Source of the DNA: Bacillota bacterium
GTDB lineage: Bacteria; Bacillota; Clostridia; Christensenellales; CAG-138
Assembly: GCA_023396535.1 (NCBI GenBank)
Contig: JAEWWD010000154.1
Coordinates: forward strand, 1-19,521
Direction: 5' to 3'
Length of the DNA: 19,521 nucleotides
Of this stretch, positions 1-7,827 are shown in pieces. Position numbers and translations under genes: made by a program. Under the pieces are notes generated by a model. The model was not told the DNA's origin. It ran no database searches and saw only the letters and a program-made list of their open reading frames with translations. Numbering within the stretch: the first letter of the stretch is position 1; the number at the start of each line of letters is the position of its first letter.

Positions 1-1745
1 CCGCCCGCCAGTATTACGCCGCCCGCAACGAATATCCATGTAGGCGTTTTGGGCTTGAGCTCTTCTTCAAAGCCCGGCCCAAACACATCTTTGCCATCCT
101 CGGGCCCGGGCATGAAAGCTTCCTGCACGTTGAGGGTGAACGGCTTTTCCACGCGCGTCTGCTGCCCGTATACATCCTCGTAGGTGATGATGACTTTGCC
201 CTCTATCTGGCCGGCCGTGGAAGGGATTATGTTGAAATCCGCCCGCATTTCATTGCCCGACGAGATATTCCCGCCATAATAGGATTCTTCCATCCGCAGC
301 CCGTCGCCCTCGACGTCCACCATGCAGTTGTACAATGTGGCTTTGCCCATGTTGTAGAGGCTGAAGTTGACCGGCGTGCTTTGCTCGATCATGGCGTCCC
401 CGTATATGACGGGATCGCCTACGCGCACGCGCATGCGCTGCGAAATGGGAAGCGTGATGGTTTCCGTGGCTTCATATGTCTTGAGCGTTTCCGAGCTTTC
501 ATACCCGAACTTCACGCTCAGCGTATGCGCCTTATCCTCGGCATCCGGCGAAGACTGCATCTTTAATGTCTTTTCCACGCTGTCCCCCGCGGCGATGCGG
601 TCAATGTACAGCGAGTTGCTGCCGTTGTTCGCGGGCAGTATGGCGCCGCCCTCATTGGAAATCGTAACCTGTATATTTTGAACGGCCTCCTTGGAGGAGG
701 TGTTGCGGATGGTAAAACTCAGCTCAAACTGCTCGCCCGCGAAGAGGCGGCCGCTTTCCTGATCCTCCAGCTTGGCAGGCTTTACGGAATAGGACTCTAC
801 AATGACCTTGGGCGTGGAGGTGATGGCAACGCCGTCCTCGTCCGTCAGCGTGCCTGTAGCGCCCTTCACCACCGTAACGAACACGGAGAACGTGGCGGTT
901 TCATACGCGTCCTTGGCGTAGTTGAAATAAACCGCGTTGAATTTCACTTCTTTTACGCCGCTCGTCACCTTGCTGGAAAGCTTGAATGTATAATCGACCT
1001 CCGCAAGCTCGCCCGCGCGAAGATCCGGCGCTTTGCAGGTATAATCCACCGCTTCGATCACGAACGGAAAGCTGTCCAGCGTGGCGGAAAGCTGCGGCGT
1101 GACCAGTATTTTGCTGACCTTGGAACGAGAGCGGTTCAATATCGGCAGGCGGATGTGAATGGTATCCCCCGCGTCGCCCTTGGGAGCGGGTACGATCTGC
1201 CCGTCCGCATCCGCGGAGGAGAGCATGAGAGCGATGGTGCTGTCGGTGGGGGCAGCCGTCTCCTCCGGCTCGGGCGTTGTCGTAGCTGTAGAAGGCGATG
1301 TTTTATATATTTTTACAGCGTCGGTTGTTACTTTCCGCGTTTCTGTAATACTACCAACTGTGATAGTATAATACACATCGAATTGAGCATTATATTGCTG
1401 CCCACTACTGAGCGCATCATTTAACGTAACCTCAAGGGACGCATTTATGGTGTCCCCTCCTCCAGCTAAATTACCATTAGGTGTTAATGTCGCTGTCTGG
1501 TGTGAGACTATAATGCCGTTTGTAATATATTTGGGTACTACCTGTAGAACTTCAATTGCAGATGAAGCAGCGCTCGTAATGCTCATCTTCACAATAACTT
1601 TCCCTGGGTTATCCGACTTCTCAACGATAGGATTCTGATCAAACGAAAACGATAAATCAGCCCCTGCCGCTAATACCACACCCGGCAGCGTCAACACCGC
1701 CATCATCAGGCACAGTACCAATGCCGCCGTTCTTTTTCCCCACAT
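1..1745 (-). CDS. Exported membrane-anchored protein with CARDB/Ig-like repeats, ABC-associated (C-terminus cut by window edge)
   Basis: The frame is open without a stop from an ATG at 1745 to the window edge, giving at least 581 residues. An SD (GGAGGG) lies just upstream of the ATG. Residues 1-28 look like a Sec signal peptide: a basic start, a hydrophobic core, then VLAAG. Residues 29-147 form a first beta-rich domain. A Thr/Pro/Glu linker follows (about 148-166), then roughly 400 residues of beta-rich segments. These contain phrases typical of CARDB/COG1361-like extracellular Ig folds, such as 'LSFTIRNTSSKEAVQNIQVTI' shortened here to its FTIRNTSS core. A hydrophobic segment (TWIFVAGGVILAG) starts near residue 569 and is probably the C-terminal anchor. 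The gene sits 32 bp downstream of a MacB-type ATPase, so I infer an accessory or substrate-facing subunit of an ABC system whose permease would lie to the left. The family assignment is by style of sequence, not by search. The N-terminal domain is distinctly AT-rich. Confidence 0.8.
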   Translation of the reverse strand, partial: MWGKRTAALVLCLMMAVLTLPGVVLAAGADLSFSFDQNPIVEKSDNPGKVIVKMSITSAASSAIEVLQVVPKYITNGIIVSHQTATLTPNGNLAGGGDTINASLEVTLNDALSSGQQYNAQFDVYYTITVGSITETRKVTTDAVKIYKTSPSTATTTPEPEETAAPTDSTIALMLSSADADGQIVPAPKGDAGDTIHIRLPILNRSRSKVSKILVTPQLSATLDSFPFVIEAVDYTCKAPDLRAGELAEVDYTFKLSSKVTSGVKEVKFNAVYFNYAKDAYETATFSVFVTVVKGATGTLTDEDGVAITSTPKVIVESYSVKPAKLEDQESGRLFAGEQFELSFTIRNTSSKEAVQNIQVTISNEGGAILPANNGSNSLYIDRIAAGDSVEKTLKMQSSPDAEDKAHTLSVKFGYESSETLKTYEATETITLPISQRMRVRVGDPVIYGDAMIEQSTPVNFSLYNMGKATLYNCMVDVEGDGLRMEESYYGGNISSGNEMRADFNIIPSTAGQIEGKVIITYEDVYGQQTRVEKPFTLNVQEAFMPGPEDGKDVFGPGFEEELKPKTPTWIFVAGGVILAG

Positions 1746-1777
1746 AAGCCACCCTCCTGCAAACTGCTAAACAGCCA

Positions 1778-2506
1778 TTATTCCTTTGATTGAATCGTTG
1801 CGTAATCCTGATTGGCTTCTATATTCGTGACCTGCCCATCGAGCAGATGAATAGCCTTATCCGTAAACGCGGCCATATTGGGATCGTGCGTCACCATGAT
1901 GAGCGTTTTTCCGCGTTCACGCGCGATATCGCAGATGAGCCGCATGACCTCGTCGGACGTTTTGCTGTCGAGGTTGCCGGTGGGCTCGTCCGCAAACACG
2001 ATATCCGGGTCGCTGATGAGCGCACGCGCAATGCCCACGCGCTGCTGCTGGCCGCCGGACATCTGCATGGGCTTGTGGTTCATATGCGTTTCAAGCCCCA
2101 CCGCGCGCAGCATTTCCTTCGCGCGCTTCATGCGGGCCTGTCTTCCCATGCCGCGGAACGCCAAAGGCAGCGCTACGTTTTCAAGCGCCGTATAATAAGG
2201 CATGAGGTTAAAGGACTGAAATATGAAGCCCACGTTTTTCTGCCTAAAGCGTATGAGCTCGCTCTGCGTCATGCGCTCGATATGCATGCGGGATATGACG
2301 ATATCCCCCGAAGTAGGATGTTCCAACCCCGCGAGTACATTGAGCAGAGTGGATTTCCCCGAACCGGAGCGACCCACCACGCAGCAGATATCTCCCTTAT
2401 CCAGTACGAGATCCACGCCGCGCAGCGCGTTGATATCCACCGAGCCTACGCGGTAAACCTTGGTAACTCTCCTCAGTTCAATCAGGTGCGCGCCAGCTTG
2501 TTCCAT
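1778..2506 (-). CDS. ABC transporter ATP-binding protein, MacB/LolD (FtsE-like) family
   Basis: The 242-residue protein is a complete nucleotide-binding domain. It has Walker A GRSGSGKST (45-53), Q-loop Gln97 in FIFQSFNLMPYYTALEN, signature MSGGQQQR (149-156), Walker B DIVFADEP (168-175) followed by TGNLDS, and switch His207 in VTHD. The TGNLDS and FNLMPY features and the length are typical of the MacB/LolD/YknY group, which powers MacB- or FtsX-type permeases in lipoprotein or peptide export and envelope processes, not solute import. The ATG at 2506 is preceded by a GGGGGAG SD. It is the first gene of a minus-strand operon with the exported CARDB-like protein 32 bp downstream. A perfect -10 with a fair -35 lies about 180 bp upstream. 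The substrate cannot be told from sequence. Confidence 0.93.
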   Translation of the reverse strand: MEQAGAHLIELRRVTKVYRVGSVDINALRGVDLVLDKGDICCVVGRSGSGKSTLLNVLAGLEHPTSGDIVISRMHIERMTQSELIRFRQKNVGFIFQSFNLMPYYTALENVALPLAFRGMGRQARMKRAKEMLRAVGLETHMNHKPMQMSGGQQQRVGIARALISDPDIVFADEPTGNLDSKTSDEVMRLICDIARERGKTLIMVTHDPNMAAFTDKAIHLLDGQVTNIEANQDYATIQSKE

Positions 2507-2608
2507 GTTCTCCCCCAGCCGCCCTGTCGGGAACGGCCCCTAATCTTTGGCGCTCATGCAGTTATTACCAAATTTAACCATATTTAATCAGCGCCATCTA
2601 ATTTATAA

Positions 2609-2637
2609 CGTTTTGAAAATTGATTTGGTTTCAAACG
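2609..2637. repeat. Imperfect inverted repeat in divergent intergenic region
   Basis: The arms are CGTTTTGAAA (2609-2618) and TTTCAAACG (2629-2637). They are complementary over 9 bp with one bulged T and a 10-nt AT-rich spacer. The repeat lies between the minus-strand promoter and the ABC ATPase, inside its predicted leader. It could be a repressor operator or a leader hairpin. It does not match the Rex or NrdR consensus as I know them. The rest of 2507-2840 is AT-rich with two promoters, and I recognise no riboswitch or small ORF in it. Confidence 0.4.
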
Positions 2638-2682
2638 AACCTATAAGTTTTTTAGCCGTTTTTTTCGCATATATCCGTCCTC

Positions 2683-2711
2683 ATTATACCGGTGTGCGTG
2701 AACGTATACAA
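2683..2711 (-). promoter_or_regulatory. Sigma-A type promoter for the minus-strand ABC/CARDB operon
   Basis: Read on the minus strand: TTGTAT (2711-2706), a 17-bp spacer, then a perfect TATAAT (2688-2683). The predicted transcription start is near 2676, leaving a leader of about 170 nt before the ATPase start codon. It is back-to-back with the hydrogenase promoter. Confidence 0.6.
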
Positions 2712-2746
2712 ATGAAGAATTTATAAAATATTCCTGCGACAGAATA

Positions 2747-2775
2747 TTGACAATCTTCGATATAGAGACTATTCT
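2747..2775 (+). promoter_or_regulatory. Sigma-A type promoter for the [FeFe] hydrogenase gene
   Basis: A perfect TTGACA (2747-2752), a 17-bp spacer, then TATTCT (2770-2775, 4 of 6 consensus). The predicted start is near 2782, giving a leader of about 60 nt. The hydrogenase ATG at 2841 has an AGAAAGGAAG ribosome binding site. Confidence 0.7.
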
Positions 2776-2840
2776 ATATAAGGGTTTGTAGAAAAAATAA
2801 CGGTTATATTATAGGCAACGCAGAAAGGAAGCGCAACGGT

Positions 2841-4589
2841 ATGATCAATATGATAATCGACGGCCGCCCCATACAGGCCAAGGACGGCGCATCCGTACTC
2901 GAAGCGGCGTACGACGCGGGCATCCGCATCCCTACGCTGTGCAATCTGAAAGATATCAACAACATCGGCGCGTGCCGCATGTGCCTGGTGGAAGAAGCAA
3001 AATCGGGCAAGCTGCAGGCTTCCTGCGTGTTTCCGGCTTCGGAAGGCCTTGAAGTGAAGACGGCCTCCCCCAAGGTGCTCAACGCACGCCGCGCCGTGCT
3101 TGAACTCATACTCTCCGACCACGATCGTTCCTGCCTGACCTGCAAGCGCAACCAGACATGCGAACTGCAGGCGCTGGCCGACGAGCTGGGTATTACGGAT
3201 ATCGAATTCGAAGGGCAGCGCCTCGTCAAGACCATCGACGACCTGTCCCCCTCCATTGTACGCGACAACAACAAATGTATCCTCTGCCGCCGCTGCATCG
3301 CCGCCTGCGAAAAGACGCAGGGCGTCTATGCCATCGGCATGCAGAACCGCGGCTTCAAAACGCAGATCGGCTCCGTGTTCAACAAGAGTCTGAACGACGT
3401 AGCCTGCATCAACTGCGGACAGTGCATCGTCGCCTGCCCCACCGGCGCGCTCACCGAAAAGGACGCCACCAAGCCCGTATGGGCCGCGCTGGCGGATCCG
3501 AATAAGAAGGTCATATTCCAGCCCGCCCCCGCCGTGCGCTTTGGCATCGGCGAAGCGTTCGGGCTGCCCACCGGCACCCGCTGTACGGGCAAACTTGCCG
3601 CCGCGCTGCGCCGCCTGGGTGCATACAAAGTGTTCGACGTACAGTTCGCCGCGGACCTCACCATTATGGAAGAGGGCACCGAACTGCTGCACCGCATTAA
3701 GGACGGCGGCGTGCTGCCCATGATTACCTCCTGCAGCCCCGGCTGGGTGAAGTACTGCGAGCACTTCTATCCCGAGTTCATCCCCAACCTGTCCACCTGC
3801 AAGAGCCCGAACCAGATGCAGGGCGCCATCACCAAAACGTACTATGCGCAGAAGAACGGGCTTGACCCGAAGGATATTTTCGTGGTGTCCATCATGCCCT
3901 GCACCGCCAAAAAGTTCGAGGTCATCCGTCCCGAAATGGGCCGCGAAGGCTACCGCGACGTGGACGCCAACATCACCACCCGCGAACTCGCCGCCATGAT
4001 CAAACAGGCGGGCATCGATTTTGCCAGCCTGCCCGACGAGCAGTTTGACGACATTCTCGGCGACTCCACCGGCGCGGCGACGATATTCGGGGTAACCGGC
4101 GGCGTTATGGAAGCGGCGCTGCGCACCGTTGCAGATATTCTGGCTAACCAGGATCTACAGAAAATCGAATATAACGACGTACGCGGCCTGGAAGGCATCA
4201 AAGAAGCAACCGTCAGCGTCGGCGGGCTGGATATCAAAATCGCCGTCGCGCATGGCACCGCAAACGCCGGCAAACTGCTTGAAGCCGTCAAGAGCGGAGA
4301 AAAAACCTACCACTTCATCGAGATCATGGGGTGCCCCGGCGGCTGCGTGAACGGCGGCGGCCAGCCCATCGTGAGCGCGCGCAAGCGGTTTGAGTTCGAT
4401 CCGCGTACGTCCCGCGCCAAGGCCACCTATGAAGAGGATAAGGATATGCCTATCCGTAAATCCCACCAAAGCCCAGCCATCAAAACGATCTACGACGAAT
4501 TCCTGGGCGAGCCCTGCGGCCACAAGTCCCACGAGTTGCTGCATACGCATTATGTCGCCCGCGACAAATACGAGAACAAGACCGTATAA
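2841..4589 (+). CDS. hydA: [FeFe] hydrogenase, catalytic subunit (CpI/HndD-like, group A)
   Basis: The 582-residue cytoplasmic enzyme interconverts 2H+ + 2e- and H2. Domains in order: a plant-type [2Fe-2S] domain (Cys34, 45, 48, 62); a His-Cys [4Fe-4S] site (His94, Cys98, 101, 107); two [4Fe-4S] clusters (Cys146/149/152/156 and 189/192/195/199); then the H-cluster domain with TSCSPGW (296-302), MPCTAKKFE (352-360) and EIMGCPGGCVNGGGQP (494-509, Cys498 and Cys502). Length and domain order match the roughly 575-585-residue clostridial CpI and HndD enzymes. L1 has Ser299 where CpI has a second Cys, a variant I associate with HndD/HydA subunits of multimeric, NAD(P)-linked enzymes. No NuoE/NuoF-like partner genes or HydEFG maturases lie in the window, and the gene is monocistronic between its own promoter and terminator. 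The electron partner may be ferredoxin or subunits encoded elsewhere. Confidence 0.96.
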   Translation: MINMIIDGRPIQAKDGASVLEAAYDAGIRIPTLCNLKDINNIGACRMCLVEEAKSGKLQASCVFPASEGLEVKTASPKVLNARRAVLELILSDHDRSCLTCKRNQTCELQALADELGITDIEFEGQRLVKTIDDLSPSIVRDNNKCILCRRCIAACEKTQGVYAIGMQNRGFKTQIGSVFNKSLNDVACINCGQCIVACPTGALTEKDATKPVWAALADPNKKVIFQPAPAVRFGIGEAFGLPTGTRCTGKLAAALRRLGAYKVFDVQFAADLTIMEEGTELLHRIKDGGVLPMITSCSPGWVKYCEHFYPEFIPNLSTCKSPNQMQGAITKTYYAQKNGLDPKDIFVVSIMPCTAKKFEVIRPEMGREGYRDVDANITTRELAAMIKQAGIDFASLPDEQFDDILGDSTGAATIFGVTGGVMEAALRTVADILANQDLQKIEYNDVRGLEGIKEATVSVGGLDIKIAVAHGTANAGKLLEAVKSGEKTYHFIEIMGCPGGCVNGGGQPIVSARKRFEFDPRTSRAKATYEEDKDMPIRKSHQSPAIKTIYDEFLGEPCGHKSHELLHTHYVARDKYENKTV

Positions 4590-4606
4590 CCAATGCCTGA
4601 TTACAG

Positions 4607-4636
4607 AGGCCCGAAGCATCCGCTTCGGGCCTTTTC
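4607..4636 (+). terminator. Rho-independent terminator of the hydrogenase gene
   Basis: An 11-bp stem (AGGCCCGAAGC / GCTTCGGGCCT, 4607-4617 and 4622-4632) with an ATCC loop is followed by TTTT. It lies 17 bp after the stop codon. On the opposite strand there is no U-run, so it mainly serves the plus strand, although it sits just past the end of the convergent flippase gene. Confidence 0.9.
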
Positions 4637-4675
4637 CATGCCGCCGCAGAATAGAATACTGAAGAACCCGGCGCA

Positions 4676-6253
4676 TCACTGCTCCGCGGCATATGCGGTC
4701 TTTTTTTGAGAAGCGTCTGTCTGAAACACCACCCGCTGCAAATAGGACACGATACGCACCCCAAGCATGCGCAGCAGCAGGAAGTACAGCAGCATACATA
4801 GAAGCATGCTGCACAGCATTGCCGTAACCACCACCATTCCCCGGTTAACAAGCGCAAAAAACAGCATGCGTTCCGTACCGTAGAGTACCAGCGCGCAGGC
4901 GATGGGAACCACGCCCGCGTGAAACAGGCGCGGCCTGGTGCCGGTTGCCCGGTGCAGGCATATGAAGCCTGCCGCCATCCGGAAAAGATCCCCGCACATG
5001 ACGCCAAATATATACCCGTACACGTGTAGCGAAGGCATAGCCGACAGCACCCATACCAGCGCAAGCTGGAACAGCTCGCCTATCCCCGCAAAAATAAGTA
5101 CTTGCTTCTGCCTCCCTATGCCGTTGAGTATGCTTATTGTTAGCACCAGATAATAGCTCGTCACCGCTTCCGCAGCCAGCGTAACAGCCAGCATAGGGGG
5201 AGCGGTCTGGCCAAACAGCAGCCCGCACAGCATGGGCGTAAAAGGCAGGAGCATTGCCGTCGCCGGAAGCGCCAAAAGCCCGGCGGCCTCAATGCCTTTG
5301 TTAATTTTGCGGGTCAGGTCTTTGTGGTCATTGCGCGCTAAGCTGGCGGAAATACTGGGCATCAGCAGAGTGCATAACGCGCCCACAAACGCGTTTGGAA
5401 GCAGCAGGATGGGCATTACCATACCGGATATCAGGCCAAGCGCGCTCACCGCTTCCGTCCGCGTATAACCGGCGAGAATCAGCCGCATCGGGAAAATAAC
5501 GACTGCGATGGAAGAAAACACATTGGCCAAAAGAGCGGTGAACGCCGAAGGAACGGCGATTTTCAGAAAATCCCTGCGGATATTACGTGCCTTGACAGCA
5601 ACGTTCCTCTTGACCCGTCCGATTTTGGATGCATAGGAGCCACTCAAAAACAGTACGCTGTAAATCTCGCTCAACGTCATACCGAGTACGATTAAAAACG
5701 CCGTTAAGCCATGATCCCCGCTCATGTACCGTTTGAGCAGCAGCCACACAATCGCAATGCGCAGCAATTGCTCGCCAACCTCTGACATTGCGACAAAGCG
5801 CACCAGCCGAGCGCCGTGAAATATGGCTTTGCAGATGTTCTCGAGCCCCGTCAGGGATATGCAGATCAGCACCATCCAGAGCGCGTTGGCAGTACGGGCG
5901 TCGCCCAAAACACGCCCTGCCAGAAAATCGTGCATCAGTACGATAGGCAGCGACAACATGCCCAGCAACAAAAAAAAGCAGCATACCGCAAAACGGGTCA
6001 TTCTTCGAATACCGGCAAAGTCCCCACGCGCCTGCAGGTTCGCCGTCATATGTGTGGAAGCCACGCACAATCCTACCACGCAAATGGACATGGCAATAGC
6101 ATATACCTGCATCACCAGCGTATACACGCCGAGGCCTTCCGGCCCCGCAAAACGGCCCAACAGTACGCGGTATACGAAACCTAAAAGCAGCAGCGCAAAA
6201 TTAGACGCCGCCAGTAAAGCCGCCTGATAAAAAAATGAGCGTTTGTTGACCAA
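4676..6253 (-). CDS. SpoVB-like polysaccharide/lipid flippase (MOP superfamily)
   Basis: A polytopic membrane protein of about 525 residues, almost continuously hydrophobic, with an estimated 14 membrane segments. Its opening, KRSFFYQAALLAASNFALLL followed by GFVYRVLLGRFAGPEGLG, is typical of the SpoVB/MurJ/Wzx type of the MOP superfamily. Such proteins flip lipid-linked precursors across the membrane. SpoVB itself acts in spore cortex synthesis in Bacillus. Start choice: no ATG fits. TTG at 6253 follows a purine-rich AGAAGGGG stretch and gives a family-like N-terminus. An upstream TTG at 6286 would add 11 charged residues but has no SD. Whether it is the sporulation-specific SpoVB or a vegetative paralogue is not decidable here, although a spore-coat operon lies 1.5 kb away. 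The C-terminal tail (QTDASQKKTAYAAEQ) is cytoplasmic-looking. Confidence 0.85.
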   Translation of the reverse strand: MVNKRSFFYQAALLAASNFALLLLGFVYRVLLGRFAGPEGLGVYTLVMQVYAIAMSICVVGLCVASTHMTANLQARGDFAGIRRMTRFAVCCFFLLLGMLSLPIVLMHDFLAGRVLGDARTANALWMVLICISLTGLENICKAIFHGARLVRFVAMSEVGEQLLRIAIVWLLLKRYMSGDHGLTAFLIVLGMTLSEIYSVLFLSGSYASKIGRVKRNVAVKARNIRRDFLKIAVPSAFTALLANVFSSIAVVIFPMRLILAGYTRTEAVSALGLISGMVMPILLLPNAFVGALCTLLMPSISASLARNDHKDLTRKINKGIEAAGLLALPATAMLLPFTPMLCGLLFGQTAPPMLAVTLAAEAVTSYYLVLTISILNGIGRQKQVLIFAGIGELFQLALVWVLSAMPSLHVYGYIFGVMCGDLFRMAAGFICLHRATGTRPRLFHAGVVPIACALVLYGTERMLFFALVNRGMVVVTAMLCSMLLCMLLYFLLLRMLGVRIVSYLQRVVFQTDASQKKTAYAAEQ

Positions 6254-6368
6254 CTCCGCCGCTTCCCCTTCTCTTCGCCGATACAAGCACGGCGAATATT
6301 CATGTATATGGGGAAGGCGGCTTTGTCATACGCCAACGCCCGCCGTAATTTAAGCAACCGCTTGCAAC

Positions 6369-6415
6369 AAAAAATCCGCCGGATACGGTAAAGCGACCAG
6401 CGGATTCATTTTTTT
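6369..6415 (-). terminator. Probable rho-independent terminator of the phosphoglycerate mutase gene (possibly bidirectional)
   Basis: Arms AATCCGC (6373-6379) and GCGGATT (6400-6406) form a 7-bp stem around a 20-nt loop. On the minus strand the stem is followed by a run of six T (A-run 6369-6374). On the plus strand it is followed by CATTTTTTTG. It lies directly after the mutase stop codon at 6430. Confidence 0.7.
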
Positions 6416-6429
6416 GTAAATTCTGCCTA

Positions 6430-7587
6430 TTACAGGTCCTTATAGGATTCCAATGCGCGGACAAAAGCGGGCGCGTCGATCAAAGTGCCGGACTGACGGC
6501 AGGTTTCCTCCGTGAAGCGCCGGGGATACGATGCAATGGCGCGGCTGTCGTATATCAGGTACGGCACCGGGTCGCCGCCATGGCCGCCGGTATCCGAGAA
6601 CGTGAAGTGATCGGACGCCACACCCATAATGAAATCGTCTTTGACAGCGCCCAGCAACGTCGGGAAGAACACACGGTCGATATCATCGACCAACCGCGCT
6701 TTGCCAATAGGATCGCGTTCATGGCTGATATCGTCCGTAGCCTGTATATGGATATAGGCCCTGTCGTACGCGCCGTTGAGCGCGTCCGCCGCCTTCTCCG
6801 CCTTTTCACGCAGAAATTCCGGGAAGGGCATGGATTCATCGGTGGTGAAATTCGGTATTCCCGCTATGGCCGTGATGCCCATAAGAATGAGCGTTTCGCC
6901 AAACGTACACCTGCCTTCCTCCGCCTTCTCGAATTCCGGCACGACGGAATCGCCCCAGAACCATATGCCGTTCGCGTGCGTGCCGTTTCCGCGCAGCAGC
7001 TCATACGCGCGCGCCTGCAGGTCGTACAGCGGCTTCTCCTTTTGGCCTGTAATAAACTGGCCGATGGGCTGACCGATGATATCATGCGCAGGGGCAAGAT
7101 TGAGCGGGAACAGGCTCGCGCCGCCCTGAATCTCCATAATATTCCGGAACGTGCCGACATTGTGCGCAATATACGGAGGCCTGAACAGCTCCCGCGATAA
7201 AAGCTCGGTCAGCGGGCGGGATTGCTCCGTCGGGATATCGTGCGCACTGTAGCTGACGATTTTGGAATTGAGGTACCCGTCCCCCTCAAACTCCACGAAA
7301 TTCATGCGGATATACAGGTTGCCGGTGACGGTCGGCACGCCGCACCCGGCCGCCTCGATCGCCGCGCGCCCGCGGTATTGCCTTGGGTCAAGACCCATCA
7401 GCGACATGTTCGCTACCGCGCTGCCCAACTCCAGCCCTTCGGGGATAGTCTTCATACAGCCGATCTGCGATTTGGAAGCAATCCTGTCCAGATTCGGCGT
7501 GCTCGCGTATTCGAGCGGCGTTTTATTGTCCAGCTTAGCGTTGGGCCGGTCGGCTACGCCGTCCAGCACGACTGTAATTCGTTTCAT
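6430..7587 (-). CDS. apgM: 2,3-bisphosphoglycerate-independent phosphoglycerate mutase, archaeal ApgM type
   Basis: The 385-residue cytoplasmic enzyme belongs to the alkaline-phosphatase superfamily and is predicted to interconvert 3- and 2-phosphoglycerate in glycolysis and gluconeogenesis. Visible motifs: metal-binding VVLDGVADRP at the N-terminus (Asp9), the nucleophile region GSAVANMSLMGLDP (Ser62), the insert domain with YRGRAAIEAAGCG, ATDDISHERD (Asp285, His289), and SDHFTFSDTGGHGGDPVP (Asp326, His327, His336). Length and motifs fit the ApgM/COG3635 group, not the roughly 510-residue GpmI. COG3635 also includes proteins once proposed as alternative homoserine kinases, so that is the main alternative. 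The start is the ATG at 7587 with a GGGAG SD. The frame is open 17 codons further upstream but without an SD. It is a single gene with its own terminator and a likely -10 65 bp upstream. Confidence 0.93.
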   Translation of the reverse strand: MKRITVVLDGVADRPNAKLDNKTPLEYASTPNLDRIASKSQIGCMKTIPEGLELGSAVANMSLMGLDPRQYRGRAAIEAAGCGVPTVTGNLYIRMNFVEFEGDGYLNSKIVSYSAHDIPTEQSRPLTELLSRELFRPPYIAHNVGTFRNIMEIQGGASLFPLNLAPAHDIIGQPIGQFITGQKEKPLYDLQARAYELLRGNGTHANGIWFWGDSVVPEFEKAEEGRCTFGETLILMGITAIAGIPNFTTDESMPFPEFLREKAEKAADALNGAYDRAYIHIQATDDISHERDPIGKARLVDDIDRVFFPTLLGAVKDDFIMGVASDHFTFSDTGGHGGDPVPYLIYDSRAIASYPRRFTEETCRQSGTLIDAPAFVRALESYKDL

Positions 7588-7650
7588 GGTACACTCCCGT
7601 TTATGTGATACGTTTTTCTCCGGATCGTCAACCGGCAATATGTTTTGGAC

Positions 7651-7656
7651 ATTATA
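7651..7656 (-). promoter_or_regulatory. Consensus -10 element upstream of the phosphoglycerate mutase gene
   Basis: A perfect TATAAT lies on the minus strand, 63 bp before the ATG, in a short AT-rich stretch (7640-7685). The -35 is poor (TTTTAT at 17 bp spacing), so the start point is less certain than the -10 suggests. Confidence 0.45.
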
Positions 7657-7778
7657 TCATATATTCTACGATGATAAAAAGGATTCCTGACGAAAACGAG
7701 CGATATATACTCGAAATATTCCCGGAAATATATACAGAAAATACAATTCGCTTTCCGCCCGGCTAACTCTTAATATAC

Positions 7779-7808
7779 AAAAAAGGCTGCCGGAATAAAA
7801 CGGCAGCC
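7779..7808 (-). terminator. Rho-independent terminator of the cotJ operon
   Basis: An 8-bp GC-rich stem (GGCTGCCG 7785-7792, CGGCAGCC 7801-7808) has an 8-nt loop and is followed on the minus strand by six T (A-run 7779-7784). It lies 20 bp after the cotJC stop codon. Confidence 0.9.
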
Positions 7809-7827
7809 GTCACATGCCCCTATTTGT

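Noticed and set aside
678..1424. 248-codon open frame on the plus strand
   Set aside because: It overlaps the CARDB-like gene on the opposite strand, whose reading frame has a signal peptide, SD and coherent beta-domain pattern. This one has none of these.
2741..2756. ATTGACAAT near the hydrogenase promoter as a Rex (NADH-sensing) site
   Set aside because: The palindrome is only 9 bp and lacks the TTGTTAA...TTAACAA form. It is explained by the -35 TTGACA.
2769..3764. 331-codon open frame on the minus strand
   Set aside because: Antisense to the hydrogenase, rich in Ala/Gly/Val, with no recognisable domain and covering the hydrogenase promoter.
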